NCBI GenBank assembly: GCA_949752795.1
Contig: CATKHW010000286.1
Location: forward strand, 620,001 to 684,000
Length of the DNA stretch: 64,000 bases
Direction: 5' to 3'
From: Hyperoodon ampullatus
Taxonomy: Eukaryota; Chordata; Mammalia; Artiodactyla; Ziphiidae
Both the position numbers and the translations under genes were made by a program. A model generated the notes under the pieces. The model had not been told where the DNA came from, did not search any database, and saw only the letters and a program-made list of their open reading frames with translations. How positions within the stretch are numbered: position 1 is the first letter of the stretch; the number at the start of each line of letters is the position of its first letter. Positions 10,431 through 24,335 of the stretch are shown here, piece after piece.

Positions 10431-12169
10431 AGCTGTCATTGTAGATAGGGTCATTCCAGGTTTCATCAGAGACGCGGAAGGATTTGTAAAGAATTTCCCA
10501 GTTTTTTTGTTTTGTTTTTGAAATTCCTTTTTATAGTGGGTTTGAGCTGATTCTCGCTGCCATGTTTATGCCAGTCTAGACACACTTGATTCCCTTACGG
10601 AGACATATCAATACATAGGTTTTAAGATTCTTACTAGTCAGATATATTCCTCTGCGGGAAATATGGGGTTTTGAGTCCCTTTCACTGAGGAAGGTATAGG
10701 TCTTGTCTATTCCATAGTTGGTTTTTGGAACGGTACCTGTGCTTATATCAAACTCTGGTTTTATGCATCATCCCACCTCTCCTTCCCCCTTAAGCAGGCA
10801 TAAGAGTGTTTTCTAAATGTGAGACACTGTTCTCTTTCCTAACTCAGTTCAAGTGTAGCCATGTGTACAGGATCTTCATAAGTGATATCTTATGATAAGT
10901 TTGTTTTTCTCTGTGACTTATTTCACTTAGAATCATTGTACCTGAATCCACCCATTTTGCAGCTACTGGTCTTATGACATTGATTTCATGGCTGAGGGAT
11001 ATTCCATCGTACGTAAGTACCACAATTTTTTGAACCATTTTTATATTTCCTGGGATATTTAAGGTGTACCCAAGTTGAGGTCCTTGTAAGCAGTGCAGCC
11101 CTAAATTTTGGGGTGGCTCTGTCTTATTGATTTTCAGTTTTCCCAAGGTATATTCCCTAGACTGGAAGTGCCCTTGGCTCTGTAGCTCTGTTCTTTACTT
11201 GTTTTAGGGAACACAGTGCACTCCTCCAGAGAGGCAGTTGGCAATTTACATCCCGCCCATCAGCATAACAAGGCTCCCTGTTCTCCAGGGCCTGTCTTGC
11301 CTTTCTGGTTTTCACACATTTTGTGGATGTCCCTTTTGACCGGTGGGAAGTGATACTTCTTTGTAGTGCAGATTTGCATTGCCCCCTTGCTTGCTTGGCC
11401 AAAAAGGGCGTATGCGTTTTCTCCTGAATATATTCAGGAGAAAACGCATACAGCCTTTTTGGCCAAGTGCATCATTGTCGAAGTTGTGCCCCTCTTCCTG
11501 TGCTTTAAAAGCGATTCCAACGTACCTCTTGAAATCTGTTTCCTGCTATTCTGCCTCGCTTTCAAGTCTGCCTCGTTGCCTTCCATCAACAGATTTTTGG
11601 ACGAGAGTTGTCCTTTATTACTCGGCCAGTTTGTGAATTGCTGTGCCCCTGAGCTCCATTTTTCAACTCGTTTTTGGTGAGCTGACCGCAAGTCCAAAAT
11701 TTTGGTTCAGGACCTATACTGGTTCCCGGTGGGTGGCTGAGACATTGGTTAATTCTTCTTCCTGCTGGGAAATTACAGTGATATGTGCCCGTCCAAATGC
11801 CTAACAGCTACTCTCTCATTGGTTCTCCCTCTTCCCTTTCATCCTCTGCCAAATTGGCAACCTGTGCGAACCGGGAGGTTAAAGGGGCTGTCTCTCCAAG
11901 TTGGGAGGTGGATAGTAAAGCAGATGGAAATTCAAACCGGAGCACCAGGAGAGGGACTATTCGTTGAGTTTTAGAAACCTTTCGTATTCACAGTGTGTCC
12001 GTTCTCTAGGTTTCCCGTACATGTTATAGCTGTAGTAATATTCCCTTCAACCTGGAGAGTTGGGACCCATGGAATGGGTGCCAGGCATTTGTGCTTTAAA
12101 GGGTCTGCATTTGCTCACCCAATCTCACCAATCGTCTCAGTCCCAAGTGTCCCTCCTTATGCCACATCC
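10431..12169 (+). repeat. Satellite monomer 7
   Basis: 1,739 bases; L1 part 10502-11393; A allele. Private: gacgcggaaggatttg near 10472 and gccatgtgtacagg near 10858, the latter recurring in monomer 15. Confidence 0.97.
11394..11467. repeat. Palindrome, monomer 7
   Basis: Two right-arm mismatches (catacagcc); left arm intact. Confidence 0.97.
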
Positions 12170-13909
12170 AGGTGTCATTGTAGATAGGGTCATTCCAGGT
12201 TTCTTCAGAGACTCTGAAGGAATTGTAAAGAATTTCCCAGTTTTTTTTGTTTTGTTTTTGAAATTCCTTTTTATCGTGGGTTTGAGCTGATTCTCGCTGC
12301 CATGTTTATGCCAGTCTAGACACACTTGATTCCCTTACGGAGACATATCAATACATAGGTTTTAAGATTCTTACTAGTCAGATATATTCCTCTGCGGGAA
12401 ATATGGGGTTTTGAGTCCCTTTCACTGAGGTAGGTGTAGGTCTTGTCTATTCCATAGTTGGTTTTTGGAACGGTACCTGTGCTTATATCAAACTCTGGTT
12501 TTATGCATCACCCCACCTCTCCTTCCCCCTTAAGCAGGCATAAGAGTGTTTTCTAAATGTGAGACACTGTTCTCTTTCCTAACTCAGTTCAAGTGTAGCC
12601 ATGTTTACAGGATCTTCATAAGTGATATCTTATGATAAGTTTATTTTTCTGTGTGACATATTTCACTTAGAATCATCGTACCTGAATCCACCCATTTTGC
12701 TGCTACTGGTCTTATGACATTGATTTCATGGCTGAGGGATATTCCATCGTACGTAAGTCCCACAATTTTTTGAACCATTTTTATATTTCCTGGGATATTT
12801 AAGGTGTACCCAAGTTGAGGTCCTTGTAAGCAGTGCAGCCCTAAATTTTGGGGTGGCTCTGTCTTATTGATTTTCAGTTTTCCCAAGGTATATTCCCTAG
12901 ACTGGAAGTGCCCTTGGCTCTGTAGCTCTGTTGTTTACTTGTTTTAGGGAACACAATGCACTCCTCCAGAGAGGCAGGTGGCAATTTACATCCCGCCCAT
13001 CAGCATAACAAGGCTCCCTGTTCTCCAGGGCCTGTCTTGCCTTTCTGGTTTTTACACATTTTGTGGATGTCCGTTTTGACCGGTGGGAAGTGATACTTCT
13101 TTGTAGTGCAGATTTGCATTGCCCGCTTGCTTGCTTGGCCAAAAAGGGTGTATGCGTTTTCTCCTGAATATATTCAGGAGAAAAGGCATACGCCCTTTTT
13201 GGCCAAGCACATCATTGTCGATGTTGTGCCCCTCTTCCTGTGCTTTAAAGACGGATCCAACGTACCTCTTGAAATCTGTTTCCTGCTATTCTGCCTCGCT
13301 TTCAGTTCCGCCTCGTTGCCTTCCCTCAACAGATTTTTGGACGATAGTTGTCCTTTATTACTCGGCCAGTTTGTGAATTGCTGTGCCCCTGAGCTCCATT
13401 TTTCAACTCGTTTTTGGTGAGCTGACCGCAAGACCAAAATTTTGGTTCAGGACCTATACTGGTTCCCGGTGGGGGGCTGAGACTTTGGTTAATTCTTCTT
13501 CCTGCCGGGAAATTACAGTGATATGTGCCCGTCCAAATGCCTAACAGCTACTCTCTCATTGGTTCTCCCTCTTCCCTTTCATCCTCTGCCAAATTGGCAA
13601 CCTGTGCGAACCAGGAGGTTAAAGGGGCTGTCTCTCCAAGTTGGGAGGTTGATAGTAAAGCAGATGGAAAGTCAAACCGGAGCACCAGGAGAGGGACTAT
13701 TCGTTGAGTTTTAAAAACATTTCGTATTCACAGTGTGTTCGTTCTCTAGGTTTCCCGTACATGTTATAACTGTAGTAATATTCCCTTCCACCTGGAGAGT
13801 TGGGACCCATGGAATGGGTGCCATGCATTATTGCTTTAAAGGGTCTGCATTTGCTCACCCAATCTCACCAATCGTCTCAGTCCCATGTGTCCAGCCTTAT
13901 GCCACATCC
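12170..13909 (+). repeat. Satellite monomer 8
   Basis: 1,740 bases; L1 part 12241-13133; B allele. Shares L1-part variants with monomer 6, two units upstream. Private just after the palindrome: aagcacatcattgtcgatg and aaagacggatccaacg. Confidence 0.97.
13134..13207. repeat. Palindrome, monomer 8
   Basis: One mismatch in each arm (gggtgtat on the left, aaaaggcat on the right), at different pairs. Confidence 0.97.
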
Positions 13910-15647
13910 AGCTGTCGTTTTAGATAGGGTCATTCCAGGATTCATCAGAGACCCTGAAGGAATTGTAAAGAATTTCCCAGTTTTTTTGTTTTGTTTTTGA
14001 AATTCCTTTTTATAGTGGGTTTGAGCTGATTCTCACTGCCATGTTTATGCCAGTCTAGACACACTTGATTCCCTTACGGATACATATCAATACATAGGTT
14101 TAATATTCTTACTAGTCAGATATATTCCTCTGCGGGAAATATGGTGTTTTGAGTCCCTTTCACTGAGGAAGGTGTAGGTCTTGTCTATTCCATAGTTGGT
14201 TTTTGGAACGGTACCTGTGCTTATATCAAACTCTGGTTTTATGCATCACCCCACCTCTCCTTCCCCCTTAAGCAGGCATAAGAGTGTTTTCTAAATGTGA
14301 GACACTGTTCTCTTTCCTAACTCAGTTCAAGTGTAGCCATGTTTACAGGATCTTCATAAGTGATATCTTATGATAAGTTTCTTTTTCTCTGTGACTTATT
14401 TCACTTAGAATCATCGTACCTGAATCCACCCATTTTGCTGCTACTGGTCTTATGACATTGATTTCGTGGCTGAGGGATATTCCATCGTACGTAAGTACCA
14501 CAATTTTTTGAACCATTTTTATATTTCCTTTGATATTTAAGGTGTACCCAAGTTGAGGTCCTTGTAAGCAGTGCAGCCCTAAATTTTTTGGTGGCTCTGC
14601 CTTATTGATTTTCAGTTTTCCAAAGGTATATTCCCTAGACTGGAAGTGCCCTTCTGCTCTGTAGCTCTGTTCTTTACTTGTTTTAGGGAACACAATGCAC
14701 TCCTCCAGAGAGGCAGTTGGCAATTTACATGCTGCCAATCAGCATAAAAAGGCTCCCTGTTCTCCAGGACCTGTCTTGCCTTTCTGGTTTTTACACATTT
14801 TGTGGATGTCCCTTTTGACCGGTGGGAAGTGATACTTCTTTGTAGTGCAGATTTGCATTGCCCGCTTGCTTGCTTGGCCAAAAAGGGCGTATGCGTTTTC
14901 TCCTGAATATATTCTGGAGAAAACGCATACGCCCATTTTGGCCAAGTGCATCATTGTCGAAGTTGTGCCCCTCTTCCTGTTCTTTAAAGGCGATTCCAAC
15001 GTACCTCTTGAAATCTGTTTCCTGCTCTTATGCCTCGCTTTCAGGTCCGCCTCATTGCCTTCCCTCAACAGATTTTTAGATGATAGTTGTCCTTTATTAC
15101 TCGGGCAGTTTGTGAATTGCTGTGCCCCTGAGCTCCATTATTCAACTCGTTTTTGGTGAGCTGACCGCAAGTCCAAAATTTTGGTTCAGGACCTATACTG
15201 GTTCCCGGTGGGTGGCTGAGACTTTGGTTAATTATTCTTCCTGCCGGGAAATTACAGTGATATGTGCCCGTCAAAGGCATAACAGCTACTCTCTCATTGG
15301 TTCTCCCACTTCCCTTTCATCCTCTGCCAAATTGGCAACCTGTGCGAACCAGGAGGTTAAAGGGGCTGTCTCTCCAAGTTGGGAGGTTGATAGTAAAGCA
15401 GATGGAAAGTCAAACCGGAGAACCAGGAGAGGGACTATTCGTTGAGTTTTAGAAACCTTTCGTATTCACAGTGTGTCCGTTCTCTAGGTTTCCCGTACAT
15501 GTTATAACTGTAGTAATATTCCCTTCAACCTGGAGAGTTGGGACCCATGGAATGTGTGCCATGCATTATTGCTTTAAAGTGTCTGCATTTGCTCACCCAA
15601 TCTCACCAATCCTCTCAGTCCCAAGTGTCCAGCCTTATGCCACATCC
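13910..15647 (+). repeat. Satellite monomer 9
   Basis: 1,738 bases; L1 part 13981-14872; B allele. The double variant gctcttatgcctcg at 15024-15037 is otherwise seen only in monomer 34, 43.5 kb away. A small loss gives cgtcaaaggcataac near 15269. Confidence 0.97.
14873..14946. repeat. Palindrome, monomer 9
   Basis: Two right-arm mismatches (attctggag and cgcccatttt). Confidence 0.97.
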
Positions 15648-17384
15648 AGCTGTCGTTGTAGATAGGGTCATTCCAGGATTCATCAGAGACCCTGAAGGAA
15701 TTGTTAAGAATTTCCTAGTTTTTTTGTTTTGTTTTTGAAATTCCTTTTTATATTGGGTTTGAGCTGATTCTCGCTGCGATGTTTATGCCAGTCTAGACAC
15801 ACTTGATTCCCTTACGGAGACATATCAATACATAGGTTTTAAGATTCTTACTAGTCAGATATATTCCTCTGCGGGGAATATGGGGTTTTGAGTCCCTTTC
15901 ACTGAGGAAGGTGTAGGTCTTGTCTATTCCATAGTTGGTTTTTGGAACGGTACCTGTGCTTATATCAAACTCTGGTTTTATGCATCACCCCACCTCTCCT
16001 TCCCCCTTAAGCAGGCATAAGAGTGTTTTCTAAATGTGAGACACTGTTCTCTTTCCTAACTCAGTTCAAGTGTAGCCATGTTTACAGGATCTTCATAAGT
16101 GATATCTTATGATAAGTTTATTTTTCTGTGTGACTTATTTCACTTAGAATCATCGTACCTGAATCCACCCATTTTGCTGCTACTGGTCTTATGACATTGA
16201 TTTCATGGCTGAGGGATATTCCATCATACGTAAGTACCACAATTTTTTGAACCATTTTTATATTTCCTGGGATATTTAAGGTGTACCCAAGTTGAGGTCC
16301 TTGTAAGCAGTGCAGCCCTGAATTTTGGTGTGGCTCTGTCTTATTGATTTTCAGTTTTCCCAAGGAATATTCCCTAGATTGGAAGTGCCCTTGGCTCTGT
16401 AGCTCTGTTCTTTACTTGTTTTAGGGAACACAATGCACTCCCCCAGAGAGGGAGTTGGCAATTTACATCCCGCCCATCAGCATAACAAGGCTCCCTGTTC
16501 TCCAGGGCCTGTCTTGCGTTTCTGGTTTTTACACATTTTGTGGATGTCCCTTTTGACCGGTGGAAAGTGATACTTCTTTGTAGTGCAGATTTGCATTGCC
16601 CACTTGCTTGCTTGGCCAAAAAGGGCGTATGCGTTTTCTCCTGAATATATTCAGGAGAACACGCATACGCCCTTTTTGGCCAAGTGCATCATTGTCGAAG
16701 TTGTGCCCCTCTTCCTGTGCTTGTAAGGCGATTCCAACGTACCTCTTGAAATCTGTTTCCTGCTATTCTGCCTCGCTTTCAAGTCCGCCTCGTTGACTTC
16801 CCTCAACAGATTTTTGGGCGATAGTTGTCCTTTATTACTCGGCCAGTTTGTGAATTGCTGTGCCCCTGAGCTCCATTTTTCAACTCGTTTTTGGTGAGCT
16901 GACCGCAAGTCCAACATTTTGGTTCAGGACCTATGCTATTCCCGGTGGGGTGCTGAGACTTTGGTTAATTCTTCTTCCTGCCGGGAAGTTAGGGTGATAT
17001 GTGCCCGTCCAAATGCCTAACAGCTACTCTCTCATTGGTTCTCCCTATTTCCTTTCATCCTCTGCCAAATTGGAAACCTGTGCAAACCAGGAGGTTAAAA
17101 GGGCTGTCTCTCCAAGTTGGGTGGTTGATAGTAAAGCAGATGGAAAATCAAACCGGAGCACCAGGAGAGGGACTATTCGTTGAGTTTTAGAAACCTTTCG
17201 TTTTCACAGTGTGTCCGTTCTCTAGGTTTCCCGTACATGTTATAGCTGTAGTAATATTCCTTTAACCTAGAGAGTTGGGACCCATGGAATGGGTGCCAGG
17301 CATTTGTGCTTTAAAGGGTCTGCATTTGCTCACACAGTCTCTCCAATCGTCTCAGTCCCAAGTGTCCCTCCTTATGCCACATCC
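15648..17384 (+). repeat. Satellite monomer 10
   Basis: 1,737 bases; L1 part 15719-16610; A allele. Private: tgctattcccggtgggg near 16933 (two bases lost) and cttgtaaggcg near 16721. Confidence 0.97.
16611..16684. repeat. Palindrome, monomer 10
   Basis: One right-arm mismatch (gagaacacgc). Confidence 0.97.
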
Positions 17385-19121
17385 AGCTGTCGTTGTAGAT
17401 AGGGTCATTCCAGGTTTCATCAGAGACCCTGAAGGAATTGTAAAGAATTTCCCAGTTTTTTTGTTTTGTTTTTGAAATTCCTTTTTATGGTGGGTTTGAG
17501 CTGATTCTTGCTGCCATGTTTATGCCAGTCTAGACACACTTGATTCCCTTACGGAGACATATCAATCCATAGGTTTTAAGATTCTTACTAGTCAGATATA
17601 TTCCTCTGCAGGAAATATGGGGTTTTGAGTCCCTTTCACTGAGGAAGGTGTAGGTCTTGTCTATTCCATAGTTGGTTTTTGGAATGGTACCTGTGCTTAT
17701 ATCAAACTCTGGTTTTATGCATCACCCCACCTCTGCTTCCCCCTTTAGCAGGCATAAGAGTGTTTTCTAAATGTGAGACACTGTTCGCTTTCCTAACTCA
17801 GTTCAAGTATAGCCATGTTTACAGGATCTTCATAAGTGATATCTTATGATAAGTTTCTTTTTCTGTGTGACTTATTTCACTTAGAATCATCGTACCTGAA
17901 TCCACCCATTTTGCTGCTACTGGTCTTATGACATTGATTTCATGGCTGAGGGATAGTCCATCGTACGTAAGTACCACAATTTTTTAACCATTTTTATATT
18001 TCCTGGGATATTTAAGGTGTACCCAAGTTGAGGTCCTTGTAAGCAGTGCAGCCCTAAATTTTGGGGTGGCTCTGTCTTATTGATTTTCAGTTTTCCCAAG
18101 GAATATTCCCTAGACTGGAAGTGCCCTTAGCTCTGTAGCTCTGTTGTTTACTTGTTTTAGGGAACACAATGCACTCCTCCAGAGAGGCAGTTGGCAATTT
18201 ACATCCCACCCATCAGCATAACAAGGCTCCCTGTTCTCCAGGGCCTGTCTTGCCTTTCTGGTTTTTACACATTTTGTGGATGTCCCTTTTTTCCGGTGGG
18301 AAATGATACTTCTTTGTAGTGCAGATTTGCATTGCCCGCTTGCTTGCTTGGCCAAAAAGGGCGTATGCGTTTTCTCCTGAATATATTCAGGAGAAAACGC
18401 ATACGCCCTTTTTGGCCAAGTGCATCATTGTCGAAGTTCTGCCCCTCTTCCTGTGCTTTAAAGGCGATTCCAACGTACCTCTTGAAATCTGTTTCCTGCT
18501 ATTCTGCCTCGCTTTCAAGTCCGCCTCGTTGCCTTCCCTCAACAGATTTTTGAACGATAGTTGTCTTTATTACTTGGCCAGTTTGTGAATTGATGTGCCC
18601 CTGAGCTCCATTTTTCAACTCGTTTTTGGTGAGCTGACCGCAAGTCCAACATTTTGGTTCAGGACCTATGCTGGTTCCCGGTGGGGGGCTAAGACTTTGG
18701 TTAATTCTTCTTCCTGCCGGGAAGTTAGAGTGATATGTGCCCGTCCAAATGCCTAACAGCTACTCTCTCATTGGTTCTCCCTCTTCCCTTTCATCCTCTG
18801 CCAAATTGGAAACCTGTGCGAACCAGGAGGTTAAAGGGGCTGTCTCTCCAAGTTGGGAGATTGATAGTAAACCAGATGGAAAGTCAAACTGGAGCACCAG
18901 GAGAGGGACTATTCGCTGAGTTTTAGAAACCTTTCGTATTCACAGTGGGTCCGTTCCCTAGGTTTCCCGTATATGTTATAGCTGTAGTAATATTCCCTTC
19001 AACCTGGAGAGTTGGGACCCATGGAATGGGTGCCAGGCATTTGTGCTTTAAAGGGTCTGCATTTGCTCACCCAATCTCACCAATCGTCTCAGTCCCAAGT
19101 GTCCCTCCTTATGAAACATCC
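17385..19121 (+). repeat. Satellite monomer 11
   Basis: 1,737 bases; L1 part 17456-18346; A allele. Private: cccttttttccggtggg near 18284 and agttgtctttatta near 18561. Confidence 0.97.
18347..18420. repeat. Palindrome, monomer 11 (perfect)
   Basis: All 37 pairs match. Confidence 0.97.
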
Positions 19122-20859
19122 AGCTGTCATTGTAGATAGGGTCATTCCACGTTTCATCAGAGACCCTGAAGGAATTGAAAAGAATTTCCCAGTTTTTTGT
19201 TTTGTTTTTGAAATTCCTTTTTATAGTGGGTTTGAGCTGATTCTCGCTGCCATGTTTATGCCAGTCTAGACACACTTGATTCCCTTACGGAGACATATCA
19301 ATACATAGGTTTTAAGATTCTTACTGGTAAGATATATTCCTCTGTGGGAAATAAGGGGTTTTGAGTCCCTTTCACTGAGGAAGGTGTAGGTCTTGTCTAT
19401 TCCATACTTGGTTTTTGGAACGGTACTTGTGCTTATATTAAACTCTGTTTTTTTGCTTCACCCCACCTCTCCTTCACCCTTAAGCAGGCATAAGAGTGTT
19501 TTCTAAATGTGAGACAATGTTCTCTCTCCTAACTCAGTTCAAGGGTAGCCATGTTTACAGGATCTTCATAAGTGATATCTTATGATAAGTTTCTTTTTCT
19601 GTGTGACTTATTTCACTTAGAATCATCGTACCTGAATCCACCCATTTTGCTGCTACTGGTCTTATGACATTGATTTTTTGGCTGAGGGATATTCCATCGT
19701 ACCTAAGTACCACAATTTTTTGAAACATTTTTATATTTCCTGGATATTTAAGGTGTACCCAAGTTGAGGTCCTTGTAATCAGTACAGCCCTAAGTTTTGG
19801 GGTGGCTCTGTCTTATTGATTTTCAGTTTTCCCAAGGTATATTCCCTAGACTCAAAGTGCCCTTGGCTCTGTAGCTCTGTTCTTTACTTGTTTTAGGGAA
19901 CACAATGTACTTCTCCAGAGAGGCAGTTGGCAATTTACATCCCGCCCATCAGCATAACAAGGCTCCCTGTTCTCCAGGGCCTGTCTTGCCTTTCTGGTTT
20001 TTACACATTTTGTGGATATCCCTTTTGACCGGTGGGAAGTGATACTTCTTTGTAGTGCAGATTTGCATTGCCCGCTTGCTTGCTTGGCCAAAAAGGGCGT
20101 ATGCGTTTTCTCCTGAATATATTCAGGAGAAAACGCATACGCCCTTTTTGGCCAAGTGCATCATTGTCGAAGTTGTGCCCCTCTTCCTGTGCTTTAAAGG
20201 CGATTCCAACGTACCTCTTGAAATCTGTTTCCCGTTATTCTGCCTCGCTTTCAAGTCCGCCTCGTTGCCTTCCCTCAACAGATTTTTGGACGATAGTTGA
20301 CCTTTATTAATCGGCCAGTTTGTGAATTGCTGTGCCCCTGAGCTTCATTTTTCAACTCGTTTTTTGGTGAGCTGACCTCAAGTCCAAAATTTAGATTCAG
20401 GACCTATACTGGTTCCCGGTGGGGGGCTGAGACTTTGGTTAATTCTTCTTCCTGCTGGGAAATTACAGTGATATGTGCCCGTCCAAATACCTAACTGCTA
20501 TTCTCTCATTGGTTCACCCTCTTCCCTTTCATCCTCTGCCAAATTGGCAACCTGTGCGAACCAGGAGGTTAAAGGAGCTGTCTCTCCAAGTTGGGAGGTT
20601 AATAGTAAAGCAGATGGAAACTCAAATCGGAGCACCAGGAGAGGGACTCTTCGTTGAGTTTTAGAAACCATTCGCATTCACAGTGTGTCCATTCTCTAGG
20701 TTTCCCGTGCATGTTATAACTGTAGTAATATTCCCTTCAACCTGGAGAGTTGGGACCCATGGAATGGGTGCCATGCATTATTGCTTTAAAGGGTCTGCAT
20801 TTGCTCACCCAATCTCACCAATCCTCTCAGTCCCAAGCGTCCAGCCTTATGCCACATCC
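19122..20859 (+). repeat. Satellite monomer 12
   Basis: 1,738 bases; L1 part 19193-20082; B allele. The L1 3' UTR part is more diverged than in its neighbours (cttatattaaactctgtttt and ttgcttcacc near 19432-19460). Its palindrome is nevertheless perfect. Confidence 0.97.
20083..20156. repeat. Palindrome, monomer 12 (perfect)
   Basis: All 37 pairs match, although the rest of this monomer is more diverged than average. Confidence 0.97.
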
Positions 20860-22597
20860 AGCTGTCGTTGTAGATAGGGTCATTCCAGGTTTCATCAGAG
20901 ACCCTGAAGGAATTGAAAAGAATTTCCCAGTTTTTTTCTTTTGTTTTTGAAATTCCTTTTTATAGTGGGTTTGAGCTGATTCTCGCTGCCATGTTTATGC
21001 CAGTCTAGACACACTTGATTCCCTTATGGAAACATATCAATACATAGGTTTTAAGATTCTTACTAGTCAGATATATTCCTCTGCAGGAAATATGGGGTTT
21101 TGAGTCCCTTTCACTGAGGAAGGTGTAGGTCTTGTCTATTCCATAGTTGGTTTTTGGAACGGTACCTGTGCTTATATCAAGCTCTGGTTTTATGCATCAC
21201 CCCATCTCTCCTTCACCCTTAAGCAGGCATAAGAGTGTTTTCTAAATGTGAGACACTGTTCTCTTTCCTAACTCAGTTCAAGTGTAGACATGTTTACAGG
21301 ATCTTCATAAGTGATATCTTATGATAAGTTTCTTTTTCTCTGTGACTTATTTCCCTTAGAATCATCGTACCTGAATCCACCCATTTTGCTGCTACTGGTC
21401 TTATGACATTGATTTCGTGGCTGAGGGATATTCCATCGTACGTAAGTACCACAATTTTTTGAACCATTTTTATATTTCCTGGGATATTTAAGCTGTACCC
21501 AAGTTGAGGTCCTTGTAAGCAGTGCAGCCCTAAATTTTGGGGTTGCTCTGTCTTATTGATTTTCAGTTTTCCAAGGTATATTCCCTAGACTGGAAGTGCC
21601 CTTGGCTCTGTAGCTCTGTTGTTTACTTGTTTTAGGGAACACAATGCACTCCTCCAGAGAGGCAGTTGGCAATTTACATCCCGCCCATCAGCATAAGAAG
21701 GCTCCGGGTTCTCCAGGGCCTGTCTTGCCTTTCTGGATTTTACACATTTTGTGGATGTCCCTTTTGACCAGTGGGAAGTGATACGTCTTTGTAGTACAGA
21801 TTTGCATTGCCCGCTTGCTTGCTTGGCCAAAAAGGGCGTATGCGTTTTCTCCTGAATATATTCAGGAGAAAACGCATACGCCCTTTTTGGCCAAGTGCAT
21901 CATTGTCGAAGTTGTGCCCCTCTTCCTGTGCTTTAAAGGCGATTCCAACGTACCTCTTGAAATCTGTTTCCTGCTATTCTGCCTCGCTTTCAAGTCCGCC
22001 TCGTTGCCTTCACTCAACAGATTTTTGGACGATAGTTGTCCTTTATTACTCGGCCAGTTTGTGAATTGCTGTGCCCCTGAGCTCCATTTTTCAACTCGTT
22101 TTTGGTGAGCTGACCGCAAGTCCAAAATTTTGGTTCAGGACCTATGCTGGTTCCCGGTGGGGGGCTGAGACTTTGGTTAATTCTTCTTCCTGCCGGGAAA
22201 TTACAGTGATATGTGCACGTCCAAATGCCTAACAGCTACGCTCTCATTGGTTCTCCCTCTTCCCTTTCATCCTCTGCCAAATTGGCAACCTGTGCGAACC
22301 AGGAGGTTAAAGGGGCTGTCTCTCCAAGTTGGGAGGTTGATAGTAAAGCAGATGGAAAGTCAAACCGGAACACCAGGAGAGGGACTATTCGTTGAGTTTT
22401 AGAAACCTTTCATATTCACAGTGTGTCCGTACTCTAGGTTTCCCGTACATGTTATAGCTGTAATAATATTCCCTTCAACCTGGAGAGTTGGGACCCATGG
22501 AATGGGTGCCATGCATTATTTCTTTAAAGGGTCTGCATTTGCTCACCCAATCTCACCAATCCTCTCAGTCCCAAGTGTCCAGCCTTATGCCACATCC
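20860..22597 (+). repeat. Satellite monomer 13
   Basis: 1,738 bases; L1 part 20931-21821; B allele (atttctttaaa). Shares gtagtacagatttgc near 21790 with monomer 14. Confidence 0.97.
21822..21895. repeat. Palindrome, monomer 13 (perfect)
   Basis: All 37 pairs match. Confidence 0.97.
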
Positions 22598-24335
22598 AGC
22601 TGTCGTTGTAGATAGGGTCATTCCAGGTTTCATCAGAGACCCTGAAGGAATTGTAAAGAATTTCCCAGTTTTTTTGTTTTGTTTTTGAAATTCCTTTTTA
22701 TAGGTGGTTTGAGCTGATTCTCGCTGCCATGTTTATGCCAGTCTAGACACACTTGATTCCCTTACAGAGACATATCAATACATAAGTTTTAAGATTCTTA
22801 CTAGTCAGATATATTCCTCTGCGGGAAATATGGGGTTTTCAGTCCCTTTCACTGAGGAAGGTGTAGGTCTTGTCTATTCCATAGTTGGTTTTTGGAACGG
22901 TACCTGTGCTTATATCAAACTCTGGTTTTATGCATCACCCCACCTCTCCTTCCCCCTTAAGCAGGCATAAGAGTGTTTTCTAAATGTGAGACACTGTTCT
23001 CTTTCCTAACTCAGTTCAAGTGTAGCCATGTTTACAGGATCTTCATAAGTGATATCTTATGATAAGTTTCTTTTTCTCTGTGACTTATTTCACTTAGAAA
23101 CATCGTACCTGAATCCACCCATTTTGCTGCTACTGGTCTTATGACATTGTTTTCATGGCTGAGGGATATTCCATCGTACGTAAGTACCACAATTTTTTGA
23201 ACCATTTTTATATTTCCTGGGATATTTAAGGTGTACCCAAGTTGAGGTCCTTGTAAGCAGTGCAGCCCTAAATTTTGCGGTGGCTCTCTCTTATTGATTT
23301 TCAGTTTTCCCAAGGTATATTCCCTAGACTGGAAGTGCCCTTGGCTCTGTAGCTCTGTTGTTTACTTGTTTTAGGGAACACAATGCACTCCTCCAGAGAG
23401 GCAGTTGGCAATTTACATCCCGCCCATCAGCATAACAAGGCTCCCTGTTCTCCAGGGCCTGTCTTGCCTTTCTGGTTTTTACACATTTTGTGGATGTCCC
23501 TTTTGACCGGTGGGAAGTGATACTTCTTTGTAGTACAGATTTGCATTGCCCGCTTGCTTGCTTGGCCAAAAAGGGCGTATGCCTTTTCTCCTGAATATAT
23601 ACAGGAGAAAACGCATACGCCCTTTTGGCCAAGTGCATCATTGTCGAAGTTGTGCCCCTCTTCCTGTGCTTTAAAGGCGATTCCAACGTACCTCTTGAAA
23701 TCTGTTTCCTGCTATTCTGCCTCGCATTCAAGTCCGCCTCGTTGCCTTCCCTCAACAGATTTTTGGACGATAGTTGTCCTTTATTACTCGGCCAGTTTGT
23801 GAATTGCTGTGCCCCTGAGCTCCATTTTTCAACTCGTTTTTGGTGAGCTGACCGCAAGTCCCAAACTTTGGTTCAGGACCTATACTGGTTCCCGGTGGGT
23901 GGCTGAGACTTTGCTTAATTCTTCTACCTGCCGGGAAATTACAGTGATATGTGCCCGTCCAAATGCCTAACAGCTACTCTCTCATTGGTTCTCCCACTTC
24001 CATTTCATCCTCTGCCAAATTGGCAACCTGTGCGAACCAGGAGGTTAAAGGGGCTGTCTCTCCAAGTTGGGAGGTTGATAGTAAAGCAGATGGAAAGTCA
24101 AACCGTGGCACCAGGAGAGGGACTATTCGTTGAGTTTTAGAAACCTTTCGTATTCACAGTGTGTCCGTTCTCTAGGTTTGCCGTACATGTTATAACTGTA
24201 GTAATATTCCCTTCAACCTGGAGAGTTGGGACCCATGGAATGGGTGCCATGCATTATTGCTTTAAAGGGTCTGCATTTGCTCACCCAATCTCACTAATCC
24301 TCTCAGTCCCAAGTGTCCAGCCTTATGCCACATCC
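22598..24335 (+). repeat. Satellite monomer 14
   Basis: 1,738 bases; L1 part 22669-23560; B allele. ataggtggtttgag near 22702 recurs in monomer 20. aaacatcgtacc with cattgttttcatgg (23098-23157) recurs together in monomer 21. A base lost in the palindrome fuses minus-strand frames into a chance 177-codon reading at 23324-23857. Confidence 0.97.
23561..23633. repeat. Palindrome, monomer 14 (73 bp)
   Basis: One T lost in the right arm (cgcccttttggcc), one left-arm change (atgcctttt) and one near the centre (atatatacagg). Confidence 0.95.

Noticed and set aside
23324..23857. 177-codon minus-strand reading frame
   Set aside because: Produced by the single T lost from the palindrome of monomer 14; absent in other copies.
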